Below, in pieces: positions 22,347 through 35,023 of a stretch of 64,000 nucleotides of DNA. A program made the translations under genes and the position numbers. The stretch lies in the NCBI RefSeq assembly GCF_025602895.1, contig NW_026516204.1, positions 1,400,380 through 1,464,379 of the forward strand, read 5' to 3'. The stretch comes from Polychytrium aggregatum (lineage: Eukaryota; Chytridiomycota; Chytridiomycetes; Polychytriales). The notes beneath the pieces were generated by a model that ran no database searches, had not been told where the DNA came from, and worked only from the letters and a program-made list of their open reading frames with translations. The number at the start of each line of letters is the position of its first letter. Positions within the stretch are counted from its first letter, which is position 1.

Positions 22347-25300
22347 CTAGGCTTGGGCTGTATCAATGCGTTGCTCCATATTCTTCATCCATTGCCAGGC
22401 CATCTCCACTGATGGGTGGTCTTCACTGGCATACGCATTCTTGAAGATTGTATAGGCTTCGCGGAAGTTTTCCAGGGCCGCAGGGAGATCGCCTTGCACT
22501 TCGGCGACGCTGCCGATGCCCAGGATGATGGTGGCCACTCTGGGATGCTCCCGAGTGCCATGGATCTTGGTCAGGATGTCGATAGCTTCGTGGTAGAGCT
22601 CAAGAGCTCTCTCGCAGTCCATCTGCTGATAGGCCACCCCGCCCATGTTGTGGATCGTGGAGGCAACATCAGGATGCACTCTTGTTCCATAGATCGCCAC
22701 TACCATGTCGAGCGACTTTTGGAAGTATTGCAAGGCTTCGTTCAGATCGCCCCGTCGTGCCGCTACAATCCCAATGTTACTCAAGGCCATGGCGACATCC
22801 GGGTGGTTGTAGGTGCCAAGGACCTTGGTGTATATCTCGAGAGATTCCTGGAAGAGCTCAAAGGCCCTGTCCCAATCTCCCAGGACTCGCGCCGCCAAAC
22901 CCATATTGTTGAGAGTTCGCGCAACATCCGGATGTTGGCGGGTGCCGTGAATTTTGGTGGTGATGTCGAGATCCTCTTGGTAGTACTTGAGGGCTTCCTC
23001 TGGGCAGCCTTGGTCGCTGAAAATGGCGCCGATGTTGTTGAGGGTCATGGCGACATTGGGATGCTCGCGAGTGCCAAAGATCTTGATGGTGATATCCAGC
23101 TCTTCTTGGTAGAGCTGGAGCGCGTCGTCAAGGTGGCCCTGGTCGTTCAGTACAAGGCCGATATCACCAAGGAGCTTGGCGACATCCGGATGCTCGCGTG
23201 TGCCCAGCACAGCTTCCAGAATATCGAGGGACTCTTGCAGCAGAGCAAGGGCCTCGTCCAAGCGACCTTGATCTCTGGACACGAGTCCCATATTGAGGAG
23301 GCTGGTTGCCACGTCTTTGTCTCGGCGTGTGCCCAGCACCTTGACTCTGATGTCGAGAGCTTCTTGATGGTAGCGAATCGAGTCATCGAAGCGTGCCAGG
23401 CGCCGAGAGACCATGCCCATGTTGTTGAGAATCGTGGCGACGAGAATACTCTCACGGGTGCCCAATACCCGTATGGTGATGTCGAGAGCCTCTTGAAAGT
23501 ATCGGAGTGCTTCATTCAGATTCCCTTGCGCATCAACGACAACACCAATGTTGCTGATAGTCTGGGCGATATCGGGGTGCTCGCGAGTTCCATAGATCTT
23601 GACCCTGATGTCGAGCGACTCGTTGTGGAAGGCGAGTGCTTGGCTCAGGTGGCCTTTGTCAGCCTCCGTGAGACCCATGTTATCGAGAATGGCGGCAACC
23701 TTGGGGTGCTCGCGGGTACCGTAGAACACTATGCTTCGCTCCAAGTTCCTCCTGTATGACTCCGTTGCCTTGATGTAGAAGGGCTTCTTTTGAGCCAATC
23801 TTGCTATCTGGAACTCGACCAGGAAATGCAGTTGCTTGGTGTAAACCGCTGGTACTGTCTTCTCAGCGTATTGATCTAGATGCTCCGCAAATGATTGTGC
23901 CTTGAGATCTTCGAGTTTGGTCAGCTCGAGGAGGACTTCACCAGTTGCATCTTCGATTCTTTCGGCATCCAGTTTCTCATGCGCCTGGACATACTCTCGG
24001 GACACTTGCTGGGTGAGCGAGTGGGTCGAGTACTGTCCCTCGGCTCCACTTCGGAGGAGGCCACTCTGGACCATCATCTTGATCAGATCGGCCACTGTGG
24101 ACAGGCAACTGGTCAGTTCCATACACCGACACCATCTACTGCACTTTGATTCAATCCCAACTCACCATCGGTCTTGAGCTCCATCTTCTGCACGATCGCC
24201 TTGATCAACTCGAACTGGATGTTGGTCGGCGCCACCAGACTGAGGGCCCCGAACAGCCTGGCTGCCTCGATACCTTCATTCCCTCGCTTCATCAGCGAGT
24301 CCAGCGACAGATCCACAATCACCTTGAGCGACGACCGCGTGTCGTCCTCGCCATCCTGCAGCTCCAATGCTCCTGCAAACGTGGCCTCGAGCATCGACAG
24401 GGGAGTGTCATAGTTCTCGGCAAACGTCATGAATGTCTGGATGACGAGTGGATATCCACTGATCTTGGCCACGATGCTGTCGAGGGACTTCTTGGCTTCG
24501 TCCGACACAAGTCGCTGGACAATCATTGGCGACGACGACATGATATAGTCGAGTGTGGTGGAGTCGTCCCAGTTGCCGAGACGGAGCAGATCGTGCTGGA
24601 AGCTCGGTGCCTTGGTCTCAAGAGCACTGGTGAATGCACCAGGAGGCAGTGAGGCCAGCCGAGTCGTCATCACCACATCGCCGCTGAACCCGACCGACTT
24701 GGAGTGCTCAAACACAGAGTCGACCACGTTGATGTCATCGACATTGTCGAGCACCAGGAGATAGCCATGAGTGTTGGCGAGGAACCTCGAGGCATGCTCC
24801 TTGATCTCGTCGGGCTTGATGCCAGGGAACATCTCGATGAGTCCATCGATGGCAGTCGACTCGGTCGAGCAGTTGAGCCAGAAGACCTGGCGGTACTGCG
24901 GCTTGATGCCGATGGTCTCGGCTTTGATGGCGAGGAGGTCGTCCTTGTTGCTCGCATTCATAATGCCCATCATGAAGAACAGGATCTGGATGGCGAGGAC
25001 GGACTTGCCCATGCCACCCATGCCAGAGATGACGGCACGGCCAGTCAGGGTGAGTTGCTTGAGCAGGGTGTCGAGGTGGACGGGATCGAATCGGAACTTG
25101 GAGTCGCAAAAGTATTTGTCATGGATGGCCGTAATGAGATCCATGTTGGGTGGGATGGGATGGACGAGGTTGAGGAGGCGGTAGACTCGCTTGTGCATCT
25201 GGTCGGGACGGAAGCCAAAGGACTGGATCTGGTTCACTCTGCCGAGGGTCTGCTTGAGCGAGGTAAAGGCAGGGTCGTCGGGGAGGGACACCATGTACGG

Positions 25301-25738
25301 CAGGAAGGGAGTGAAGCCATCGACGCCATCCTTGGTCTCCTTGGTGGCGATTCCGAGGGGAAGGACAGGGAGGGAACGATTGGCATCCTTGAGGTCGAGG
25401 GCGGTCTTGATTTCGAGCAGGACGCTGTCCTCTTGGCCATTCTTGGCCTTGTCCTTCATCATGTCCATCGAGGCCTTGCTGAGGAGCAGGAAGACGGCCT
25501 TGCTGGTGGGGAGGGCACTGATGGAGCTGGCTGGAGGGTCGTTGGGATTGTTGAGGCAGTCGACATCGTGGAAGATGGAAATGGGTTTGCCATATCGACG
25601 GAGGGCGACCAGGGTGAGCACTTCCTTCAGAGCCCGGACAGTGTCGGCATCAGTCTGGGCTTGGTATGAGAGGAACAGATCGTGGTCGGTACCGTGGGCA
25701 GGGCAGGAAAAGAGCTGGTCGATGGTAGCAGTTTGCAT
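22347..25738 (-). CDS. TIR / NB-ARC / TPR NLR-like protein
   Basis: Two exons, 25738-24166 and 24094-22347, joined by a 71-nt GT-AG intron in phase 1, give 1106 residues. The start MQTATIDQ at 25738 places a TIR-like domain first: HDLFLSYQAQTDADT, SIFHDVDCLNNP, SKAVFLLLSKAS, SVLLEIKTALD, then LPVLPLGI, at about residues 19-135. The acidic residue in LLEI sits where the TIR NADase glutamate usually lies. The NB-ARC ATPase has the P-loop GMGGMGKS (about 240), Walker B LLVLDNVDD (about 326), MTTRLASLP and a GYPLVIQTF helix. From about residue 640 to the end are ten 42-residue kinesin-light-chain-type TPRs (pattern GTREHPDVAxTLNNMG), plus a final partial one. By analogy with STAND proteins, it should oligomerise when the TPR sensor is triggered and so activate the TIR. 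The trigger is unknown. Confidence 0.88.
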
Positions 25739-26197
25739 GACCGGGTGAGGTGTCGTTCGAGCGGCAGTGTGGGTGGTGAGACGAAGACGAACGAGGGAAG
25801 GGACTGTCGTTGTTGATGTCAAGAGTGCGGTTTCGCCGATCGTCCAGCCACACGGGATGATGTTCTTTGAAAAGGACTGTGCTTGGGCAATGAGGACTTG
25901 CGCTGATGCTTGCAGATATCGAGCAGAGTGTGCTCCGAGCAATCGCTGCGCCGGGACGGCTTGGTCGCCGCCCCGGGATCTCACAAGCCAGCGGGTGGCT
26001 GTGGAAGGGTGGACGTTCCTGCCTGGGCCGGATTCGAAATCGGAGGTCGGCAATGTGCCCACGATGACCCCATCGCCGCGCCGTGGCTCTCTTGGCAGCT
26101 CATCTCGGTCGCAGACCTGCATCTTTCCTGACACCCTCGTCGTTCTGCAAGAGCCGTCGCCTCGCAAGAGCCCTCCTTCAATCGCCAGCACCCAGAC
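25739..26197. promoter_or_regulatory. Shared divergent promoter region
   Basis: This 459-bp stretch lies between the starts of the TIR/NB-ARC/TPR gene (-) and 5-oxoprolinase (+). The frame of the NLR first exon remains open through it (to 26488), but those residues have no family resemblance. No clear TATA box was recognised. Confidence 0.45.
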
Positions 26198-29100
26198 ATG
26201 ACCCGTGGAGTCCGCATCTGCATCGACCGCGGTGGTACATTCACCGACTGCATTGGCTTTATCCCTAAGGGCACCGACGAGTGGTCGCCCGTTGTTGTCA
26301 AGCTGCTCAGCGTCGACCCACAGAACTATCCCGATGCGCCCCGAGAGGGCATTCGCCGAATCCGTGAGTTCTGCGAGAAGCTCCTCGTCTCGGCTGGGCC
26401 GATCATGATTGCCCCATGAATGTCCCTGTAGTGCGGGGTGGTATTCCATGTTGCTCCGAGTCACTTTTGTATCTGCTGAAGGAGACATGCCTCTGATCGG
26501 CTCGTGATGGCAACACCCTCACGATTTGCATCTACCTCCGATGGGAGGAGGACTCATATCCGCTGGCTGACGCCTTCTTCCATGGTCTTTTGCAGTGGAG
26601 ATCGCCACAGGCATCCCCCATCCCAGAGACAAGCCCGTCGACACATCTCGCTTGGGTAAGTCACTCACTCGAGGGCTCTTGGGCCGAGCTCCCGGACAAG
26701 GAGGATGTCTTCCTGGACTTGAGCCGGGCATAGATTGATTTGTTCTACTCGCACCATGTTGTCCGTCTGCGGTTGCAGAGATCATCCGCATGGGCACCAC
26801 CGTCGCCACCAATGCAGTAAGTTCATCTGCACATCAACATTCCTCGACGCTTGACCCGCTTCTGTGATGGCTTCCGCAGGCGCGAGTTTATGGATGAGAC
26901 TGACCTGGGTACATCCATCCTCTGCCGATCTAGCTGCTGGAACGAAAGGGCGAGCCTGTTGCCTTGCTTATCACCAAGGGCTTCAAGGTTTGTGGTTCTT
27001 GGTGGTTCTTGGTGGTTCTTGGTGGCTCTTGGTGGTTCTTGGTGGTTCTGGCACAACTGTCAGGGGGGTGGCAAAGGACACCGCTGCCGCTTCTATCGGA
27101 GGAGCTCCATACGTTTCGTGCGAGTCTTGCTCCCAGAGCATTGTCTTATGGGCATCCATGTTCAATTCATCGGCAGGACTTGCTCAAGATCGGTAACCAG
27201 TCGCGGCCCAAGATCTTTGACCTGTCGATCACCATGCCCGATGTGCTGTTCGAGCAGGTTGTCGAGGTGGATGAACGGTACGGATGCACGGCCGAGTTGA
27301 GCGCTGGCCAGACCGCTGTCGATCGTTGTGTGGGCTCTTGTTCGCTAACGACGTCTCTATCCACGTCTCCACCGCAATGACATATGAACTTCGTGGCATC
27401 AAAATGGCTCATGACCAACTGGCCCATTGACCGGGAATGCGCCTCCCTCGGTTGCCAACGCTGTCCGGATCGAAAAACATGCTAGAGTCACTCTTGTTGG
27501 ATACACCTCGACAAAGTCCGGCATGGACGTTGTGGTTCCTGAAGGCGACGCTCGCTTCGTCAAGGGCATCACGGGCGAGTGGGTCAAGATCCTGCAGGCC
27601 CCAGGCATGTCAATTCTGCCATGCTATGCGCTCTCTGTCAAGGGCAGAGGCTGCGGTTGTTTGTTTGCGCGAGCTCACTCGTGCGTCTGGCCGGATCAGA
27701 TATCGAAAGCATCCGCAAGGATCTCCAGCATGTCTACGACCGCGGAATCCGAAGCGTGGCGATATGTTTGATGCACGCATTCACATACCCAGGCAAGTCT
27801 GGAAGCTGAGCCACAAAGCCGCTCGTTTTGGTCAGCGCCATGCGTTGTTGCAGCTTGCCATCCGTCGGCCTGCTTGATGCCAGCGCCAACGCCTCCTGTT
27901 CCTGTGTTTCGTCTCCAGAGCACGAAAAGAAGATTGGGGAGATTGCCAAGCGGATCGGATTCACACACGTTTCCCTGTCCTCGGAGATCATGCCGATGAT
28001 CAAGATCGTTGCCCGAGGCACCTCTGCTACCGCGGATGCCTATTTGACTCCTTGTCTCCAGCGATACATTCAGGGCTTCTTTAGCGGCTTTGATGCTGGC
28101 ATCCACACCAATGTGCGTGTCGAATTCATGCAGAGCGACGGCGGACTGACTCCCGTCAGCGGCTTCAGCGGCTTCAAGGCGATCCTCAGCGGTCCGGCAG
28201 GCGGCGTGGTTGGCTACGCCCTCACCAGCTGGACACCGGAGGAGAACACGGCCGTCATAGGTTTCGATATGGGCGGTGAGTGGATTTCACAGCAGTCGGC
28301 CTGGCTCGTGAGCGCACTGGGTAGATGGGTCGCACTGGGTAGATGGGTCGCAGGGGACTCCGAGACTGTCCAGCCCATGTCTCTAACTTGTCACCGTCGA
28401 TATCCTCGGCGATTGGTTGGTCCGAATCAGGAACCAGCACGGACGTTTCGAGATACGACGGCCGATACGAGCACGTCTACGAAACCACCACGGCTGGTGT
28501 GACGATTCAGGCCCCACAGCTGGATATCAATACGGTGGGTTCGATCTCGGCGCGAGTGTGGTCGGGTCTGTGCCCGATGTGCCTCCCTTGTCGTTCTCGC
28601 TGCAGTTCCGGCTGATCTTTGACTTGCGTAGCACTGCTTCTCAACGTAATATCCTCCGTTCTACTTGCATAAAGGTTGCTGCCGGTGGCGGCTCGCGTCT
28701 CTTCTTCCGCAACGGCATGTTTGTTGTCGGGTAAGACTGCTTCACCGTGCCTGATCTGGGTTGCCTGTCCGCCCCGTTTCACGAGTTGGCTCATATCGAA
28801 TCGCATGCATCGATTCATCTCGCATACGCGAGCCGGCCCCACTGTGGCTTGGGCCATTTGCCCACCCATTCATCCCTTTCATTTTTGTTTCCATAGTCCT
28901 GAAAGTGCCAGTGCCGATCCTGGTCCTGCGTGCTACCGCAAGGGCGGCCCTCTCGCCATTACCGACGCCAACTTGGTTCTGGGACACCTGATCCCCGACT
29001 ATTTCCCCAAAATCTTTGGCGCCAGTGAGAAGGAGCCTCTGGACATCCAGGCCTCGCTTGCACTTTTCCAACAGCTGACGGATGATGTCAATGCGTTCTT

Positions 29101-32100
29101 GTCGTCGGAGGCTGCCAAGAATGGCGGTGCCGCCGCCAAGCAGATGACGCTCGACCAAGTTGCCTTTGGCTTTATCAAGGTGAGTGGGCCGCATCGTCTC
29201 GGGGAGTCCCCTGTGTCGTCTCCATTGCCCTTTGATCAATCAGGCATGTGCCGTCTGACTGTGGCTGTTGCCATCAAATACGTAACATCCCTCTCCCTCA
29301 GGTCGCCAACGAAAGCATGTGCCGACCCATCCGTGAGCTGACCCAGGCGAAGGGATACGACACAGCGAATCATGTCTTGGCTTGCTTCGGAGGAGCAGTA
29401 AGTGGCCTCGTCTCGATGCTGGCGCATGACTTTGACCCGGTCGGCTTGCCTTCGTTGGGGGAAGCAAGCATGCTATTGCGGGGCCCTCATATATGCCGCA
29501 CTGCTCTTGCCAATGCTCATCCACCCCTTTGCCTTGCTCATTCATCGGCTGGATTGCCGTGGCGGGGCACTGTTGCCGATACTCTGTTTCTAATCCGTAC
29601 CTGCACCCAGGGCGGCCAACATGCCTGCGCCATCGCCCGCACCCTGGGCATCAAGCGCATCCTGATCCACAAGTACTCGGCGATTCTATCCGCCTACGGT
29701 CTCTCACTTGCCGATGTTGTCCACGAAGTGCAAGAGCCAAGGTAGGACCCGTTGGTGTCAGGGTTGGGCTCTGGTGAGGTGTGTCAAGGTCCGGCGCTCC
29801 TCCGATCTTGTGTATGGAGGGGGGGGGAGATTGTCCGAACAGACAGCGGCTTCAATATTGTCCCTGAATCTTCCTGCCTCCTGCATTGCATATCGACAGC
29901 GCCGTCGAATTTGGCCCGCAGAGCCTTCCTCGCATCCAAGAACGTGTGAACAACCTCGTTACCCAGGCCACTCGCGAGCTTGTCCAACAAGGCTTTGAAG
30001 CTGCGAATGTCCACTGCGACGAGTTCCTGAACCTCCGCTACCAGGGTACCGACACGGCCCTCATGACTCTCAAGCCCAAGCGCGACGAGGACTGGGATTT
30101 CATTCCGCCCTTCCTCGATGCCTACAAGCAAGAGTTTGGCTTTACTCTGAGTGACCGCGCCATCTATGTCGATGACATCCGTGTTCGCGGTGTCGGTCGC
30201 AGCTCCAACATCGAGGCCTCGGCATTCAAGACCAAGGTCTACGAGGAGGTCGCCTCGATCGAGCGCAAGCCAGCCCCGGCGCCGCACGACCGTGCCAGCA
30301 GCTACTTTGACGGCCTGGGCCGGATCGCCGACACGCCCATCTATGTCCTCGACCGCCTCGATCGGGGCAGCGTCATTGACGGGCCTGCCCTTGTGATTGA
30401 CAACAACGCGACCATCGTCGTTGACCCGGAGTGCTCTGCGCTCATTACTTCTGAGCACGTTGTCATCACCGTCGGCGAGTACCAGCAGAAGCGGGTCGGC
30501 ACCGACTTGGATCCCATCCAGTTGTCGATCTTTGGCCACAGATTTATGAGCATCGCTGGTGAGTGTTTGGCTGGTCGTGTGTCGGCATGCTGTCGATGGG
30601 GTTGTGTGCGTGGGCATGTGGGACGGTCGCTATGTGACGGCCCCTGTGGATTCCCTCCCGGCTTACTCACTTTGGGATCTGTCGGAACCATAATGGTCTC
30701 GGAACTCAGAGCAAATGGGCCGCACGCTCCAGAAGACGGCCGTGTCGACCAATATCAAGGAGCGCCTGGACTTTTCGTGTGCGTTGTTTGGATCCGACGG
30801 CGGGCTGGTTGCCAATGCGCCACACATCCCCGTGCACCTTGGCTCTATGCAGGAGGCTGTTCGCTGGCAAATGGAGTATCTCAAGGACGGGATCAAGGAT
30901 GGCGATGTGCTGGTGACCAACCACCCAGCAGCCGGAGGCTCGCACCTGCCCGATGTAGGTGGACTTCGCTGAGCATCATCGAGGCACCATTTGCCCCTGG
31001 AAGGCGGCGGGGCTGTGCCGCTTGCACCAAGCATGCGAATTGCAGAACGGAGCAGAGCGATCTGACTTCTGGATTGATGATCGACGTGTACACAGATCAC
31101 CGTCATCACACCCGTATTTGAAGATGGTCGCATTGTATTCTTTGTGGCAAGTCGAGGTAAGCAACGGTGATGGACGGACGAGCAACGTAGCGTCCCCTGG
31201 GACATGATCGTGCCTGTTGCTGATGAATGCGCGTCGATCTGGTGTATGTCGATGCGGCGCAACGCCTTGTTCAACCGTCTCTTGGCGATACTGATCAACG
31301 CCTTCGGCTCCTTCTCTGTGGTCAGGACACCACGCTGACATTGGGTATGTAGCGCGACCACTGTGCTTCGTACAGGGCGTGGCTGACATCGTCTGTTGCC
31401 CTAAATTGCTCAAACCATCCCGGTGGTCTGGATTTTGGGGCTGCCCGCGATAGCCCAGAACGGGAAATGCTGACTTTATTGCTTGGCGTGTAGTGGACTT
31501 CAACCCGGAAGCATGCCACCCAACTCGCGCGAGCTCTACCAGGAAGGCGCAGCCATCAAGTCGTTCAAGCTTGTCTCGAATGGCAGCTTTGACGAAGCCG
31601 GGATTACCAAGATCCTGCTGGACGAGCCGGCTCAGTACGAGGGCTGCAGTGGCACGCGCTGCCTCAAGGACAACATCTCGGACCTCAAAGGTGAGGGCGT
31701 GTCTGGAATCGGGAGTAGGATCGATGATGCCAGAAGCTGCAAATGCCATGTTTCCGGATGTCGAGAGGCGCCAGTATGAGTGGGTGGGGAGGATGCTAGC
31801 CGCTGCAACCGCTGCGTGGCCTTTGCACAAGCTCACTCGCGAAGTACTGCCTTGTAGCCCAAGTTGCTGCCAACCATCGCGGCATTCTGCTTGTCAAGAG
31901 TCTGATTGCGGAATATGGTAAGAGGGAGGAGCGTTTTATTTTTCTTGGTTCTGGCGACGAAGCGTTGCCGGTTTCTTTTGGAAACCCGAGTCGGTTCTGT
32001 TATCGATCCCTCAATGTACTTGGACAAGCGTTGGGATGAAGCTGCCGGCAATATCGTCACTGGCGTGGAACAAGCTCGTCACTCACTCTATCCGGTCGCA

Positions 32101-33823
32101 GGCCTGGATGTCGTTCAGGCTTATATGACCTACATCCGCTCCAACGCCGAGCTTGCTGTGCGCGAGATGCTCCGCTCCGTGAGCCGCAAGTATGGTCCGG
32201 TGCTGCACGCCGCCGACCAAATGGATGACGGCACACCGATCAACCTGACCATCAAGATTGACCAGACCACCGGCGACGCTGTCTTTGATTTCACCGGCAC
32301 CGGTCCCGAGGTCTACGGCAACACCAACGCCCCCCGGTCGCTCACGAACTCGGCCATCATCTACTGCCTGCGCTCGCTGATCAACGAGGATATGCCGCTG
32401 AACCAGGGTGCGCTCGCGCCAATCTCGATGGTGGTGCCTCCTGGCTCGCTGCTGGCCCCTTCGGAGAAGACGGCGGTTGTCGGCGGCAACGTGCTGACGT
32501 CGCAGCGCCTGTGCGATGTCATCCTGAAGGCCTTCCGTGCATGCGCCGCCAGCCAGGGCTGCATGAACAACTTTACTTTTGGCAAAGGCGGCAAGTCGGA
32601 GCAAGGCGAGGTTGTGGAAGGATTTGGATACTACGAGACAATCGGTGGGTTGCGTGCCGGAAGCTCACGAAAGGAAGCAGTGATGCGGCAAGTGGTGATG
32701 ATGGGATGGCATGAGCGGCAAGATATGAGCAGATTGGACTGGATGATGTGTCCAAAAGCGCTCGCTAAATGATAGCGGAGTGCGTGCCTCGCGCTGACCA
32801 ACCCTGTGTCGTCATTTGCTCGTGGTTTCCCAGCGGGAGGAAGCGGTGCCGGACCGACCTGGAACGGAAAGAGTAAGTTGCCTCGCGCTTCCAAACCGGC
32901 AGATCCAAGCGATCATCAGGGCCCGGTGTTCTGAGCTGGCTTACTGAACATGGCGATTGCTTCACGAAACTGGAACATAGGCGGTGTCCACACGCACATG
33001 ACCAACACCCGGATCACCGATCCCGAGATCCTCGAGCGACGTTACCCTGTTATCCTGCACGAGTTTGGGCTCCGCACAGGTGAGATGTTGAATCAGGATA
33101 GCATATTGGGCGAATGACAGGGATCAGGAGTGCAACGACCAGCCGACAGAGTTGGATGGCAAGCGAGCAAGATGACTCATTTCCGATAATCTCGACCCTC
33201 CAGGCTCGGGCGGTGCTGGCCAGTTCCGTGGCGGCGACGGCTGTGTCCGTGACATTGAATTCCTGGAGCCCATCTCGGTTTCGATGCTCTCGGAGCGACG
33301 AGTGCTCCGTCCGTACGGGTGCGTATTGTCTTGCCCGGCATGATCCTGAGCCGGAAGCGATGCCCGGGAGTGATGTCTGGTAGCAATGGCTGGATGTGGG
33401 CAAACCTGACCGGTCCTCCCCCCCCCCAACTTGCAGCATGGATGGCGGCCAGGACGGACAGGCTGGCATGAACTTGCTTTACAAGAAAGAAGCCGATGGC
33501 AGCTACCGAGTGGTCAACTTTGGCGGCAAGAACGCCACGATCGCCCAGCCCGGAGATCGCATCAGAATCCTGACCCCTGGAGGCGGTGGTGAGTCTTTGC
33601 AGACCGGCCGTGATTGCTGCCGATTGGAGGCCGAGCGTCCGTGCTCGCCATTAGCGAAAGCTCGGTTGACGGTGAGGATGTACTAACACAGCGCTATCGT
33701 GTGCATCAAGGTTGGGGTGCTTCTGTCGGATCCGAGATGCATGAAGGCCCCGAAGCTGCCCCGATTGCTCCTGGGTTCGGCGGTTCGCTCCACCAATACG
33801 CTGCACAGCAGTACTCTGTCTAA
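26198..33823 (+). CDS. OXP1: 5-oxoprolinase (ATP-hydrolysing)
   Basis: Cytosolic enzyme of the gamma-glutamyl cycle, converting 5-oxoproline to glutamate with ATP. About twenty exons read in order. The N-terminal hydantoinase-A half shows [65 protein letters not shown] joined to [25 protein letters not shown] and [20 protein letters not shown]. The C-terminal hydantoinase-B half begins at [20 protein letters not shown] (30.5-30.7 kb). It continues with [74 protein letters not shown] and [12 protein letters not shown], and ends TPGGGGWGAS. The GHHADIGG core is carried by a 19-nt exon at 31326-31344; another small exon near 32834-32872 encodes [11 protein letters not shown]. The start is at 26198 and the stop at 33821-33823. 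No broken exon was noticed, so the gene looks intact despite heavy splitting. Confidence 0.93.
26994..27048. repeat. 10-bp minisatellite inside a 5-oxoprolinase intron
   Basis: The unit TGGTTCTTGG is repeated about five to six times, with one C variant (TGGCTCTTGG). It begins directly after the donor that follows the exon ending ITKGFK, so it sits at the 5' end of the intron. Confidence 0.85.
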
Positions 33824-33974
33824 GTTTCCCAAGTACATTGCCAAGGCCAGGGGGGCAAGGACGACCCGGATTCCGCCTGAAGAATCTGAGGACAACGCCT
33901 GCTCCTCGAACAGTGACAATGCCGAAGGCGCTCAATAAAAATGCAGTGCTATTGAGACAACGGAAGCCGCCGGA

Positions 33975-35023
33975 CTATGCAGCGTTCGTATAGATGGAGA
34001 TGACATCTTCGAGGTTGTCGAGGTCGTCAAGCAGTTTCTGGAACTGATCCGACGGCTCGCCGTCGGGCACGTCGATCTTGTCCTCGCTGTAGTAGGTGAT
34101 TTCGGTCTCGCGGATCTCGTAGCCTTTTGCCTCGAGTGCGGCTCGGATCTGCGCGAGCTGGTTCGTGGCACACCACAGCTCGACGCTGGTGTCGGACTCG
34201 TCGGTTGCACCAATGTCCTCGACATTGCAGTCGATGGCAGAGTCGCACATGTCGTCGAGGGAGTGTCCGGTCGATCCGGGGGCGGCGACGATGCGGCCGC
34301 GCTTCTGAAACAGATACGCAACGGGCGTCAGCGACCCGCCATTCTCGGTAAAACACAGGCGCACCGTCTGGAAGGATCTGTTCCGGTTGTTGGTCAAGGT
34401 GTGGACCTGGAGGGCCAAGCGGCAGAGGAGAGGCTTTGGATTAGTCCAGACGGCGAGGCAGTCGCTGGACCGAGCTCGAACCCTGACGAGTGCTGTAAGC
34501 CCAGGTCGACGATACTTGCAATGACAGCAACACCGGCCGGTCCCAGTCCTTCGTATGCGATGGATTCGAGGTCGGCCTCATCGTCCTTGTCGCTGCCGAG
34601 GCCCTTCTTGATGGAGGTATCGATTGTGGATCTGGGCAGCTGCAACTGTCTGGCAACGTTGAGGGCGGCAGCGAGCTCAAAGTTGGTCCTGGGGTCGGTG
34701 TCGCCGTTGAAGTTGCGGACGGCGGCAATGATCCGGCGGGTGAGCTTGGAAATGACCTTGCCCCGGGCAACATCGTTTGCACCCTGGGACGACGACACGA
34801 AGGGCGGGGCATGTCAGTATGGACAGGAAGCCTGGCGAGTGCGAGCAATGCCAAGGCTTGGGCCACACACCTTTTGCCGGCCAATCTTGGACCATCGGTT
34901 GTGGCCGGCACAGAGAGGGAGCGTGCCCGAGGAGAAGGGCGATGCATGCAGCCGGGGAGACAGGAAATGCGGAGCGATCTGGAATGGCTTGGAGACCAGC
35001 GGGGCGAGCCGATGAGCGATCAT
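33975..35023 (-). CDS. YebC/PmpR (TACO1-like) family protein, probably mitochondrial
   Basis: Three exons. Exon 1 (from 35023) encodes an Arg/His/Ser-rich leader starting MIAHRLAPLVSKPFQ, a plausible mitochondrial presequence, then the family signature AGHNRWSKIGRQK. After an intron of about 90 bp, exon 2 continues GANDVARGKVISKLTRRI and RSTIDTSIKKGLG. Exon 3 gives TLTNNRNRSFQTVRLCFTENGG, LFQKRGRI and a C-terminal acidic domain ending ISIYTNAA at the stop at 33975. These are the hallmarks of YebC. The mitochondrial member TACO1 assists translation of a cytochrome oxidase mRNA; bacterial members act on ribosomes or as regulators. The exon 2/3 donor (near 34.5 kb) was not placed exactly. Confidence 0.88.

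Noticed and set aside
22416-23759. 447-codon open frame on + opposite the TPR array
   Set aside because: It is the mirror of a repetitive coding region; its apparent repeats follow from the TPR repeats on the other strand.
24704-25669. 321-codon open frame on + opposite the TIR/NB-ARC exon
   Set aside because: It is a shadow frame with a Glu/Gly/Val-rich composition and no motifs.
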